DNA from: an uncultured Bacteroidales bacterium
GTDB lineage: Bacteria > Bacteroidota > Bacteroidia > Bacteroidales > Bacteroidaceae
Direction of reading: 5' to 3'
Length of the DNA: 64,000 bases
Assembly (NCBI GenBank): GCA_902798425.1
Contig: CADBWR010000001.1
Location: forward strand, 62,001-126,000
This document shows, piece after piece, positions 43,195 to 53,400 of the stretch. The position numbers were made by a program, and so were the translations under genes. Below the pieces are notes generated by a model. The model searched no databases, was not told where the DNA came from, and was given only the letters and a program-made list of their open reading frames with translations. Each line of letters starts with the position of its first letter. Position 1 is the stretch's first letter.

Positions 43195-45135
43195 ATGAAA
43201 GCAAAGATATTTTACGCAGCACTGGCATTAGTATTATTTGCAGGCTGTTCAGATAATGATTACGTAGGCGACAAGAGCCTATTGGAGAATAATGGTGGCG
43301 GTGGAGCAATTAGCTTTACCAGCGGAATGCCATCTATAACGAGAGCTGCAGGAGATAAAACTGGAGCTGCCGCTGCTACTGATTTGAATAATCAGTTCTA
43401 TGTATATGCCATCAAAAATGAGTCTACGGATGGAGCAGGAAACGTAGGTTCTGGAAACCTGGTTTTTAATAACTATGTTGTGAAGTGGACTGATAATACA
43501 GCCTATACAACGACCTCAAACACTAAGAACTGGGAGTATGTAGGCTATACGTTGTCTGCTAAAGAGCAAGCTAATGTTATTACAAATAGTGCAGCCGCTG
43601 CTCAGACTGTTAAGTATTGGGACTTTGGAGCAGCTGATTATACGTTCTATGCATTCTCAGCGCTGCCTGCTGATATTGAAGGAGATCAAGTACAGGTTTC
43701 AAAAGTGCAAAATAAAAAGACAACAGACGAGCCAGCTCATACGGTCTATGACAATGGCTATACTGTTACGCTTACTGCAGATGCAAACCTCGACAAATTG
43801 TTCTTTGCCGAGCGCCAGTCCATAGCAAAGACAACTAACACCGATCGTACACAAACCAACACATACGGCGGTAACGTTACTTTCCGTTTCCACAATGTGA
43901 CAACTAAAGTGCGTGTGGCTATGTATGAAACTGTTCCAGGATATTCTGTTACTATCAAGAAATTCTCTGTCGACAATGATGGTACTAATCCTACTTTCGG
44001 CGATATGACAGATAACGTTACTGCAAACTTCGCTGCTAACTTGCAGAACAGTGCTTCGGGTACAGCAGGTAACATGGCAGTGACCTACGTTTCTTCTGGT
44101 ACAAACATCAATTATCCCTCCATTTCGTTTACTCCAACAGCTGCCGCTGCATGTGTATTAAATCTGGGTACAGGTTTGAAGGAAAACGTGACTATCGGAA
44201 CAAATGCTACTGAGGCAACCTACGACAAGGACGCCAAAGCTTACACCAGCGTGTTCCCTAACGAGAGCAATACACAGAATCTGAAGCTGAAGGTTAGCTA
44301 TACGCTCACAGCTCCTGGTACTGGTGAGACTATTGAGGTTACAGACAAAACAGCAGAAATCCCTGCAAACTACTTGAAGTGGAAGCCTGGTTTTGCCTAT
44401 ACGTACATCTTTAAGATTACCGACGATGCTCTCTACCCAATTACTTTCGACGCTATCGAGGTTGTTGATGGAGATGGTGTTGCAGAATACATTACGACAG
44501 TTAGTAATCCCAGCATTACAACGTTTGGCGTCAAAGAAAGCAAGTACACTGCTGAAAAGAATGAGTACGAGGCTGGTAGCGACATCTACGCAACAATCAT
44601 GGATGGTAGCAGTGTGGCAGACTTCACATTCAATAGTCAAGCAGCAGGTGGCGTAAACGTATATCTGGCTACTACTACCGATGCTACAAACTTCCCAATC
44701 ACTGAGGCATCTGTTGCTGAGTCTCTCGCTGAACTCTCTACAGGAACAAAGAAGATTACATGCACACCGAAGAATACTGATGGAACAACAAGCTTCACTG
44801 CTACACCAGATAAGGTAACTACTGTACCTGCTGAGGATGGTACAACCAAGACCATCAATGCTCTGAAACTCACAGGAGCTGCAGCTACAACAGCCACAAC
44901 TGCTTTGGTAGTAGAGTATATCAAGACTCCTGCTACGTACAATACTGAAACTGTAGCGATTGCAGACCAAGATGCATTGGATGCTGCTCTTGCGACAGGC
45001 AAGCTATACACTAATTCTGCTGGTACAACAGAAGCAAGTGCGACATATGACGGCGAAGCTACCTACTTCAGACGTACATCTGTAAACACCGTAGGCGTTT
45101 ATGCTTACAAGGTTATCAGAGTGGTTGCTCCTTAA
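43195..45135 (+). CDS. Fimbrillin-like lipoprotein 3 (large type)
   Basis: Start at ATG 43195, which gives a lipoprotein signal MKAKIFYAALALVLFAGC; the earlier in-frame codons overlap fimbrillin 2. 646 residues. Shared features: NYVVKWTDNTAYTTTSNT, WEYVGYTL, VKYWDFGAADYTFYAFS, FRFHNVTTKVRVAMYETVPGYSVTIK, PGFAYTYIFKITD. The C-terminal module is more divergent (ATYDGEATYFRRTSVNTVGVYAYKVIRV). It is the most diverged of the three large paralogues. Confidence 0.81.
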   Translation: MKAKIFYAALALVLFAGCSDNDYVGDKSLLENNGGGGAISFTSGMPSITRAAGDKTGAAAATDLNNQFYVYAIKNESTDGAGNVGSGNLVFNNYVVKWTDNTAYTTTSNTKNWEYVGYTLSAKEQANVITNSAAAAQTVKYWDFGAADYTFYAFSALPADIEGDQVQVSKVQNKKTTDEPAHTVYDNGYTVTLTADANLDKLFFAERQSIAKTTNTDRTQTNTYGGNVTFRFHNVTTKVRVAMYETVPGYSVTIKKFSVDNDGTNPTFGDMTDNVTANFAANLQNSASGTAGNMAVTYVSSGTNINYPSISFTPTAAAACVLNLGTGLKENVTIGTNATEATYDKDAKAYTSVFPNESNTQNLKLKVSYTLTAPGTGETIEVTDKTAEIPANYLKWKPGFAYTYIFKITDDALYPITFDAIEVVDGDGVAEYITTVSNPSITTFGVKESKYTAEKNEYEAGSDIYATIMDGSSVADFTFNSQAAGGVNVYLATTTDATNFPITEASVAESLAELSTGTKKITCTPKNTDGTTSFTATPDKVTTVPAEDGTTKTINALKLTGAAATTATTALVVEYIKTPATYNTETVAIADQDALDAALATGKLYTNSAGTTEASATYDGEATYFRRTSVNTVGVYAYKVIRVVAP

Positions 45136-45159
45136 TATAGGAATTTAGTAGATAAGATA

Positions 45160-46290
45160 ATGACTGAGCAAAAGCTGAAGAAACTGATAGGGCTAATGAG
45201 CCTCATGGGAATTATAGGCTCCATGGGACTTATGGGGTGTTCCTCGGAAAATACTGAGGAGCAGGGAAGTCCTACACCACCTCCAACGGAGGTGGCTATC
45301 AGCTTTAGCGGCAGTGAGAGTCAGGAGAATGCAGTGACCAGAGCGGCAGGCACCCCACTGAGCGCTGCTGGCGTGTACCAATTCCATGTCTGGGGCTATA
45401 AGAATATGGACTACAATGATGGAACAGGGGCCTATGGCGGCAAGCAGACCGTATTCCCTGGCTATCAGGTAGACTGGCACGAGAATACGGCTGCCACAAC
45501 AACGACGAACAGCAGCGGCTGGGAGTACATACAGCCCGGTTTGCCCGACCAGACCATCAAGTACTGGGACTGGGGCGCCAAGGCATATAGGTATTTCGCA
45601 GTGACGGGAACGCCAACGCATACACTCAATGGTACTGCTCATGAGTTTACCTTTGCTGCTGATGCCAGCAGTACAGAAGCAATGAATGTTACGCCGTATT
45701 TCACACGACTGTGGTTCTCGACCGGAAATCAGGTGGCTTATCCTGACAAGCAGTTTGGCAAACCAGTGACCTTAGAGTTCGTGAAGCCCTATGCGCGCGT
45801 GCGATACCTATTTAAGTACGCGTACCCGCGCGAGGGTATTAAGTTGACGGAAAAGAGCTTTAAGCCATCAGACGGCAGCAAGCACATAGCCCGCAAGGGA
45901 ACAGTGACAGTACACTACCCCACCGAAGGCACAGCCATCAAGGAGTGGTTTACCGTAACTCCAGTGACGGGTGCAGGTTCAGGGGAGTTGACAGAGTTCA
46001 CCGAGGACTACGACCCGGACGATGACGGAAAGGTCTATTTAGAGACGAATGAAGGCTGGTACATGGTGCTCCCAAGAGACACTCAGGGCAGCTATACGTT
46101 GTCGGTGAGTGTCAACGGAATTGCAAGAACGGCCGTAGTGCCAGCAGAATATATGCAGTGGTTGCCAGGCTACAGCTATACCTACATCTTCAAGATTACC
46201 GAAGAAGGCGGTGTGGAGATTGGCTGGGTAGAATATGCCGTGGTGCCCTGGATTGAGATGGAAGTCAGTAAATCTGTGTATAATTGGTAA
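45160..46290 (+). CDS. Fimbrillin-like lipoprotein 4 (short type)
   Basis: 376 residues, signal ending in GLMGC (lipid Cys about 27). Fimbrillin hallmarks: GVYQFHVWGYKNMDYN, PGYQVDWHEN, WEYIQPG, IKYWDWGAKAYRYFA, VTLEFVKPYARVRYLFKY and PGYSYTYIFKITEEGGV. It lacks the C-terminal module of the three large ones. In Mfa/Fim systems shorter fimbrillins at the end of the gene row serve as accessory or tip components; that role is inferred. It starts 24 bp after fimbrillin 3. Confidence 0.8.
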   Translation: MTEQKLKKLIGLMSLMGIIGSMGLMGCSSENTEEQGSPTPPPTEVAISFSGSESQENAVTRAAGTPLSAAGVYQFHVWGYKNMDYNDGTGAYGGKQTVFPGYQVDWHENTAATTTTNSSGWEYIQPGLPDQTIKYWDWGAKAYRYFAVTGTPTHTLNGTAHEFTFAADASSTEAMNVTPYFTRLWFSTGNQVAYPDKQFGKPVTLEFVKPYARVRYLFKYAYPREGIKLTEKSFKPSDGSKHIARKGTVTVHYPTEGTAIKEWFTVTPVTGAGSGELTEFTEDYDPDDDGKVYLETNEGWYMVLPRDTQGSYTLSVSVNGIARTAVVPAEYMQWLPGYSYTYIFKITEEGGVEIGWVEYAVVPWIEMEVSKSVYNW

Positions 46291-46302
46291 CTGAAAGTTG
46301 AA
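46289..46302 (+). repeat. Two degenerate heptamers at the start of fimbrillin 5
   Basis: AACTGAA, AGTTGAA in register just ahead of and across the TTG start used here. It is weak on its own but has the same period as the repeats at 47435 and in the sorting-tail linkers. Confidence 0.35.
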
Positions 46303-47440
46303 AGAAATAAAAACCATAGTAAGGATACTGGTACTCATGGGGCTTATGGTACTCATGGGCTGCTCGGCAGACTCTGAACTGGAGACGTCGGAGATGAAGA
46401 CGGCTGCGGTAGAGGTGGTAAGTTATGCAAGGTGGTTTGACGAGGCCTATGGAACCAATAGGGCATGGGCTATTCCTTCTGGCTATACGGCATACGAGGG
46501 AGGAGATCAGCCTATCAGCATCGCCTTTACACAGAATAATCAAACTCCCCAGATTGGCAGCTTCTTTAAGAGCGGCGACAAGTGGCGCACAAACATCGAA
46601 ACAATTCCTTCAGGTACTTCTTACCTCTATGGATATATACCGGAATTGCCCGCCATCAGATATAGCATTACCGATCGTGATGGAGCTAATGCTGCATATA
46701 ACGGAGGAGCTATCATGACCCTGCAAAATGTGCCCACCGTGATGCCTAACGACCTCTGCGTGGTCATTGGTGCCAAGCATGGTTATGATAAAGAACATGA
46801 CGGTGATAACACCGACCCCCGCACGAATCGCTTGCGCCAGGGCGACTTCAGCTTTACGGCAGCAGGCTCTGCTACGGGCAACTATGTCTTCCTGCTCTTC
46901 GACCACCTCTACGCTGCCCTGCGCATCAGGATGAGAATGCATGACGACTATGCAGCGCTCCGAACCATCAAACTGAAGTCGCTGCAATTGGGTACTATGG
47001 CTGATGCTTCGACAACCAGACAGAAGACCGATATCACCATTAGCCTGCAGACAACAGATGGTAGTGTGAGTCCCATCACTGGCATCACGTATGCTCAACC
47101 CGACACGTATCCAGTCATTGACGGCACAGGTTTGGAGTTCTGGTCAGATCCTGCAGGTACAGCGCTAACTACTGATTTCCAGCCATTTATCGGTCACTTT
47201 ATGCCGACGGGAATTACCAAGCTCATCCTGACCAGCACGTACGATGTGTATGACAGAAAGGGTAACTTGATTCGACTAAACTGTAAAGCCACGAACACCA
47301 TGGCACTGAAAGACATGCTGACAGACCAGACCGTGACAGAACGTGGCAAACGATATACGATTAACATGACCATCCAACCGACATACCTGTATATGTTGTC
47401 GGAGCCAGATTTGGACAATCCAACGGTTATTATTAATTGA
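46298..47440 (+). CDS. Fimbrillin-like lipoprotein 5 (short type)
   Basis: 380 residues if the TTG at 46298 is used; that start gives a good lipoprotein signal (KEIKTIVRILVLMGLMVLMGC). The first ATG, 13 codons later, would leave almost no n-region. Mature segments: VVSYARWFDEAYGTNRAW, GSFFKSGDKWRTNIETIP, LRQGDFSFTAAGSATGNYVFLLFDHLYAALRIRM, TDFQPFIGHFMPTGITKLILTSTYDVYD and a C-terminal GKRYTINMTIQPTYLYMLSEPDLDNP. This fits the Mfa-like fimbrillin family, with a DHLYAALRI core strand. Probable minor or tip-proximal subunit directly before the giant proteins. Confidence 0.75.
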   Translation: MKEIKTIVRILVLMGLMVLMGCSADSELETSEMKTAAVEVVSYARWFDEAYGTNRAWAIPSGYTAYEGGDQPISIAFTQNNQTPQIGSFFKSGDKWRTNIETIPSGTSYLYGYIPELPAIRYSITDRDGANAAYNGGAIMTLQNVPTVMPNDLCVVIGAKHGYDKEHDGDNTDPRTNRLRQGDFSFTAAGSATGNYVFLLFDHLYAALRIRMRMHDDYAALRTIKLKSLQLGTMADASTTRQKTDITISLQTTDGSVSPITGITYAQPDTYPVIDGTGLEFWSDPAGTALTTDFQPFIGHFMPTGITKLILTSTYDVYDRKGNLIRLNCKATNTMALKDMLTDQTVTERGKRYTINMTIQPTYLYMLSEPDLDNPTVIIN

Positions 47441-47462
47441 CAATTGAGAATTGACGATATGA
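47435..47462 (+). repeat. 7-bp tandem repeat before the giant protein gene
   Basis: AATTGAC, AATTGAG, AATTGAC, GATATGA in register, filling most of the 18-bp gap between fimbrillin 5 and the giant gene and reaching into its ATG. Copy changes would alter the spacing of the start region. Confidence 0.65.
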
Positions 47463-50400
47463 GAAGATATATTACCATAATGATGATGATACTCCTGAGC
47501 ACGATAGTAGCGCAGGGGCAGATTAAGATTGGTGGTAATGTGTATGGTGGCGGCAACCATGCCGAGGTACGAGGAAGCACGAAGGTGACCGTATTGAAGG
47601 GAGATATTGGCGCCGTGATGGATCCAAATGCCGTACGCCCACTGGCAGATCCCAGTGGAAGAGTGTTCGGCGGTGCCCGTATGGCCAATGTGCGTGGAAG
47701 CTCATTCGTCAATATTGATGGCGAGAACGCCACTGGCTATATCCTTATCAATCAGGTATTTGGCGGTAATGATATCGCCGGACAGGTAGGTACTGCAGCG
47801 GCAGTAGGAGAGGATATTCCTACGGAATTGACAGCCGTCAAGCGTGTTCCTGCGGATGATACAGATTATAAGAAGAATGCCGTTGACAACACTTTCAATA
47901 GCTATGTGCGTATAAGTACAAAGACGAAGGACCCCCATGATTCGGATTCTTATTATACACAGGACGAGATTACTGCCGCCTCAACGAATCCTGAGGCTGC
48001 TGCATACGGTAAGAAAACAACCGACATCAAGCCCGCGGATGATGCGGAGAAGGTATATATTGGTCAACTCTTTGGTGGCGGTAATGGTGACTTTGACTAC
48101 GAACAGACTCCTGGTCCAGCAGCAGGCAAGGTGACACATAGAATCTATAACTGGAGTGACAAGTCCCATCAGTATCCTATTGCAGAACTCGTAACCGACG
48201 AGGGTGAGGTGGGCTTCCAACTGCCTGAGCTGAATAAGACCTATCTGGAAATCAAGGGCGGCTCTATCGTCTATGGCTATGGTGGTGGTAACAATGCCAC
48301 AGTTAAACAGCAGAACATCATCCACATTGACAACCCCAGTGCGGTGGTGAACCATATCAAGGTAGATGCGGCAGGCAACGAAGATGCTAATGGTACCGAC
48401 CTGCTTACTGATGCCCGTTTCAAGGAGATGGGTATCAATACCACCTTCTCATTCCCCAGCAGTGGCGCATTCCAGGTAGGCCGCTTCTTTGGCGGAAACA
48501 ACAAGGCTGAGATGGATATCCGTCCTACGTGGAACCTGCTCGCCGGTAAGGTGCGTAACCTCTACAGTGGTGGCAATAAAGGCGCTATGACCAGTCCAGA
48601 AGGCTTGCTTCTTGAAATCAAGGATTCCTCCAGCCTTATCGTTGACAACCTCTATGGCGGTTGCCGTATGGCTGATGTGAAGCCTACCGTGAATGGCGAA
48701 TACGTACCTTGCACAAACTTGCCAGGCTATTACTTCCCGAGTGAACTGTCAGCCCGTGTGCTGGTTAAAGGTGGTCACGTCAATAATGTATACGGTGGTA
48801 ACGACGTAACAGGTACTGTCTATGGCGGTAATGCCGTTGATATTAGTACTGCAGTATATGGTGATGTATACGGTGGTGGTAATGGTGCTTACCCCTATAC
48901 CGATTCGGAATACATGAAAGATGATCCCACCTATGGCGATTTCTACTTTGGTGATAGCGGTTCAGGTACTGATGCCCTCAACGCCTTCCGTCCCAATGCC
49001 GAGCAGGTGTCTGTTCACCTGTCGGGTACGGAGTCAAACAAAACGGTTATCAAGGGTTCTGTGTTCGTTGGCGGTAACTGTGCATCGCTTGCTACCAAGA
49101 AACCTCAGCCGTTGGTGGAACTGAAGATTGGTTCTCATGTCATTGCCGACAAGGTGTTCCTTGGCAACAATGGTGAGAAGATGGTTGATCCGAGCCTCCT
49201 TGAACTATATAAGACAAACAGCTCTATCAGCTTGGACGATAAGTCTGTGTTTGCAAGCTATATGGAAGGTGTTGCCATGCCCTTGAAACCAAACATTGTG
49301 TTTGATAATACGGCCAATGGCGATGCTGCTACTTATTTGGACAATACGAGTATGATAGGCTCGTTCTACGGCGGTGGTAACAGAGGTAGTATGGCGGTAG
49401 CCGGCAAGACCACTTTGAAATTCGACAGGAAGCTGATTATCTTCGATAAACTGGTAGGTGGTTGCAACAATGCCAATGTGGAAAAAACCCAGCTTAATGC
49501 AGCCTACGAAGGTGGTCTGTTGGGTTCGGCAGATGAACGTGAAAGCTATACCGATGGTGGTAAGATAAAAGACCGCATAGAGTTGAACCTTGATAACGTC
49601 GTCATCAGACCAAAACGCTGGAATGATACGTTTACAAAGATTACAACAGGCAAGTTAACAGCCGGTAAGGAGTATTACGAGACCGACCTGCACGGAACCA
49701 AGTTTATTGCTGACGGCACAGAGACTGCAACCGAAACGAATCCTTACTACGAGTTAGCGACTATCGGTACGGAACTGGTGTGGAATACGGTAAAATGGAA
49801 TATTGGTGAAGACGACTTCATCAGTACCGGAACTACTGACACCGCTGACGACCAAGTCCGTCGTCTGATAGAAGGCAGCGTTTATGGTGGTTGCTACAAT
49901 AGTGGTCACGTCAATGGTAATGTCGTCATCAATATCAATCAGGATTTGGTGGAGCGTGATGTCATCTTTGCCCAGACCACCACTGATCCATACGTCATCA
50001 GCGGTGATCGCCGTACTGGTGTGCTCAAGGAAGCTCAGGGTGACGACGTCCAGTCATCTGCCTTGGCTGTCTACGGTGGCGGCTATGGTGAGGATACCGA
50101 GATATGGGGTAGCGCCACAATCAACCACAACAATGGCTATGCCTTCCAGTTGTTTGGAGGTGGCGAGCAAGGTGTTGTCGGTAAGAAAAATACAGAGGGC
50201 AACTACGTATATAACGCAGCCTACAGCACCACGGTTAATCTGAAAGGTATCAATGCCGGCTATTCGGAAGATATAAAAGATGGTCTGCCAATTCCTGAGT
50301 CAGAATATATCTATGGTGGCGGTAATGAAGGCGATGTCCTCGGTGACTCTTACGTCTATCTGGGCAATGGTCGCGTCTACGATGCTTTCGGAGGTGCTTC

Positions 50401-53400
50401 CAATGCCGATATCTATGGTGGTACTGAGGTACATATCGGATACAACGGCGGTTTCCCGTGGATTCGAGACAATGTCTATGGCGGTAACGACTTCGGTGGA
50501 ATCATTAGGGGTGATAGAAACCAGTACATGGTTACCTCACGACCCGTCTTCGAAGAAAAATTAAAGCGATCCAGCACCTATGTGAAGTACATCCAGGGTC
50601 GTGTCGATTCTATCTTTGGTGGAAACTATGGTTACTATGACTATGCAGACCCCATCTTCAAAGACTATACCTATTCAAGAGGTGAGGAGCCTATTCCAAC
50701 TGGATATGCTCCTGGCGCTCCCCGTCTGGATGGGGAGGGGAATCCTGTATTCTCTTTCCCCCATCTGAGCGACAACTCCTTCGTTCACTTCGTGCCAGAG
50801 GACCACTCCAGCAATTATGTGGGTTACATCTTTGGTGGTAGTGCTGGTTTCCCAGGCCATGAAAAGTTGTGTAATTCCATGCAGAAAGAAACCTATGTAC
50901 TCCTCGATGATACCAAAACTAAGGATGCCAACCGCTTTGCCAACGTCGACGTTTACGGTGGTGGTGCCTTCGCAGGTGTAGGTGAGTCATTTACTACCTT
51001 GGGTGCAGGCCGTACTGCTATCGACCTGTTTGCCGGAAGCTTCCACAACATCTATGGAGGCTGTAACCAGGAGGGCTTGGTGGGCTATACCCGTGTCAAT
51101 GTGCCAACAGAATCCACTGCCAAGGTGAATGCTCTCTTTGGTGGTGGTAAGGGATATGATCCTGAAAAGTTCAAGGTGGATGCGACGAAAGCATTGGCTG
51201 AGCGCTTCTGCGACCACTATGTCACCTGTATTGACTTTAAGAGTAAGAATGCCATTGTGAACGATGCCATCTATGGTGGTAACGAGAATTGCCGTGTCGC
51301 GTGCGATACCTATATTAATATAGAAGCCCCTGTGATGCAGAGCAGTGGCTATCAGGCTACTATCTATGGTGCCGGTTACGGACGAAAGACCGTCTCAGGT
51401 CGTACCAATGTATTTATGAACAACGGTTCGAATGCCTATAAGGTGTTTGGTGGCGGACGTGATGGTAATGCCTTTAACTTCGCATCGCTGACACAGTGGC
51501 TCCGAAACCAATACATTGAAGCAGGAGCAGCAGATGTGGATAAAGAACTGCTTGCCTATCGTGGTCTTATGGTAGCCTTTGGCACCTTTTTGGCAGATAA
51601 TCCTCTTAGTCTGCCGACCAATATTGGTACATACCCCAACGCTGAAGGCGCATACACCGGTTCCTATACTAATGATATTCTGACAAACAACGAGTACCAC
51701 CAGACCAATGTACACATTATGAATGGTGGTAATGTAAGTGGCTATGCCTATGGCGGCGGTTATGGTCTTAATGCCGTGGTAGCAGGTTCTACCTATATTG
51801 AGTTAAAGGGTGGTAACGTTAATAAGGATATCTATGGCGGTGGTGAAGGAGGACCAGTATTTGACGAGTTCGCACTGAAGTCCTTTAATGCTACTACCAA
51901 TGTCAATATCGAAGGTGGTATGGCTCGTAACGTCTATGGTGGCGGATACGAGGGGCACGTGGGTAAGCATGAAGGTGATATATCTGCTTCTAATACGGGT
52001 GACATCCCAGCTATTACCAATGTGATTGTCGGTAAGGCGGATGGTACTAACTTCTATAATGGTATTCCTGCTATCCAGCGTAACGCTTATGGTGGTGGTG
52101 AGGGTGGTTCCGTATTTGGTACTACCAATCTGACGATTAACAATGGTTATATTGGTTATCGCTACAAGAACATCTCTACTACAAGTATTCCTGCATACGA
52201 ATACGTACCTGAACTGGACGACCAGACTCCTAATGCTATCGAGTTGGCAGGTAATGCCTTCGGTGGCGGATATGTGATTAACAGCTACGTCGACAATGCC
52301 AACGTCAGAATGTATGGAGGTATTGTACGTGGCAGCCTCTATGGTGGCGGTGAGCTTGGTCCTATCGGACGTGGTACGATGAAGGACGGCGCCACCATCG
52401 CCAATGGTGGTGTCAAGAATGGTAAGGCTACCATCTACAAGGCAGGTAAGACGCATGTACAATTGTTTGATGGTCAGGTGCTCCGCAATGTCTTCGGTGG
52501 CGGCCGTGGTAAGGATAGCTGGGGTGGCGATGGTACAAAGTACATGGATGCTGATCTGTTGCTAACTCTGGACCTCAAGTCTAAAGGCTATGTCTTTGGA
52601 CAGACTGAGGTGGAAATCCATGGTGGTGAGGTAGGTACCGACGAGGGTGTTGCCCAAGGTTACGGCAACGTCTTCGGTGCTGGTGATATCGGTTGTGTCT
52701 ATAGTGCCTACGAAAACGAGAGTGGTGTCTTGAGTATTGGTAAGAAGTCTGGCGTGCGCTATGGTACAGAAAATACAGACGAGGGCTACTACTATAAGTA
52801 TGAGAATGAGGCGTATAAAAAGGATGGCGACGAGAAGATTCTCACCGAGGACTGTAAGGTCGTTGTAGCACCTTCATGTAAGGCCAACTCTGACGTTGAA
52901 ATCAACGGCACCACCTATGCCGCAGGTGTCTATGTTCCTATATCAGCACTGAACTATTTAGGTAATAAGACTGCCAGCGCTACTGAATGGACTGCTCTTG
53001 GTAAGACGGATGTTAACAAAGAAGGCGTCATTATCCATAATGCCGTCTTTGCCGGTGGTAACACCTCTCCTGGTTCTACTGAGGTATTTGCTAACACCCC
53101 GACAGTATTTGGTAATGCTACGGCATCTATCCACGATGTCTATAACCGTGACCTTATCTCTATCGGAAGAGGTCGTGTGGGTGGACTCTATGGTGATGGT
53201 AACCTGACTTTGGTTGATGGCTATCGTGAGTTGAACATCACCAACTATGGTACCGACTTCTACCATATTAATCCGGAGATTACCTTGGAGCAGTACAATA
53301 CTCTCACAAATCGTGAAGCTGCATACTATGAGATTCGCTATAAATGTCTGGTGTCGTGTACCGATAAGGATGGCAAGACCTATGCAGAGGGTGCTACCAT

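Noticed and set aside
47444-47458. TTG start for the giant protein 15 bp upstream of the ATG
   Set aside because: The upstream codons lie in the heptamer repeat; ATG 47459 gives a normal signal peptide start (MRRY).
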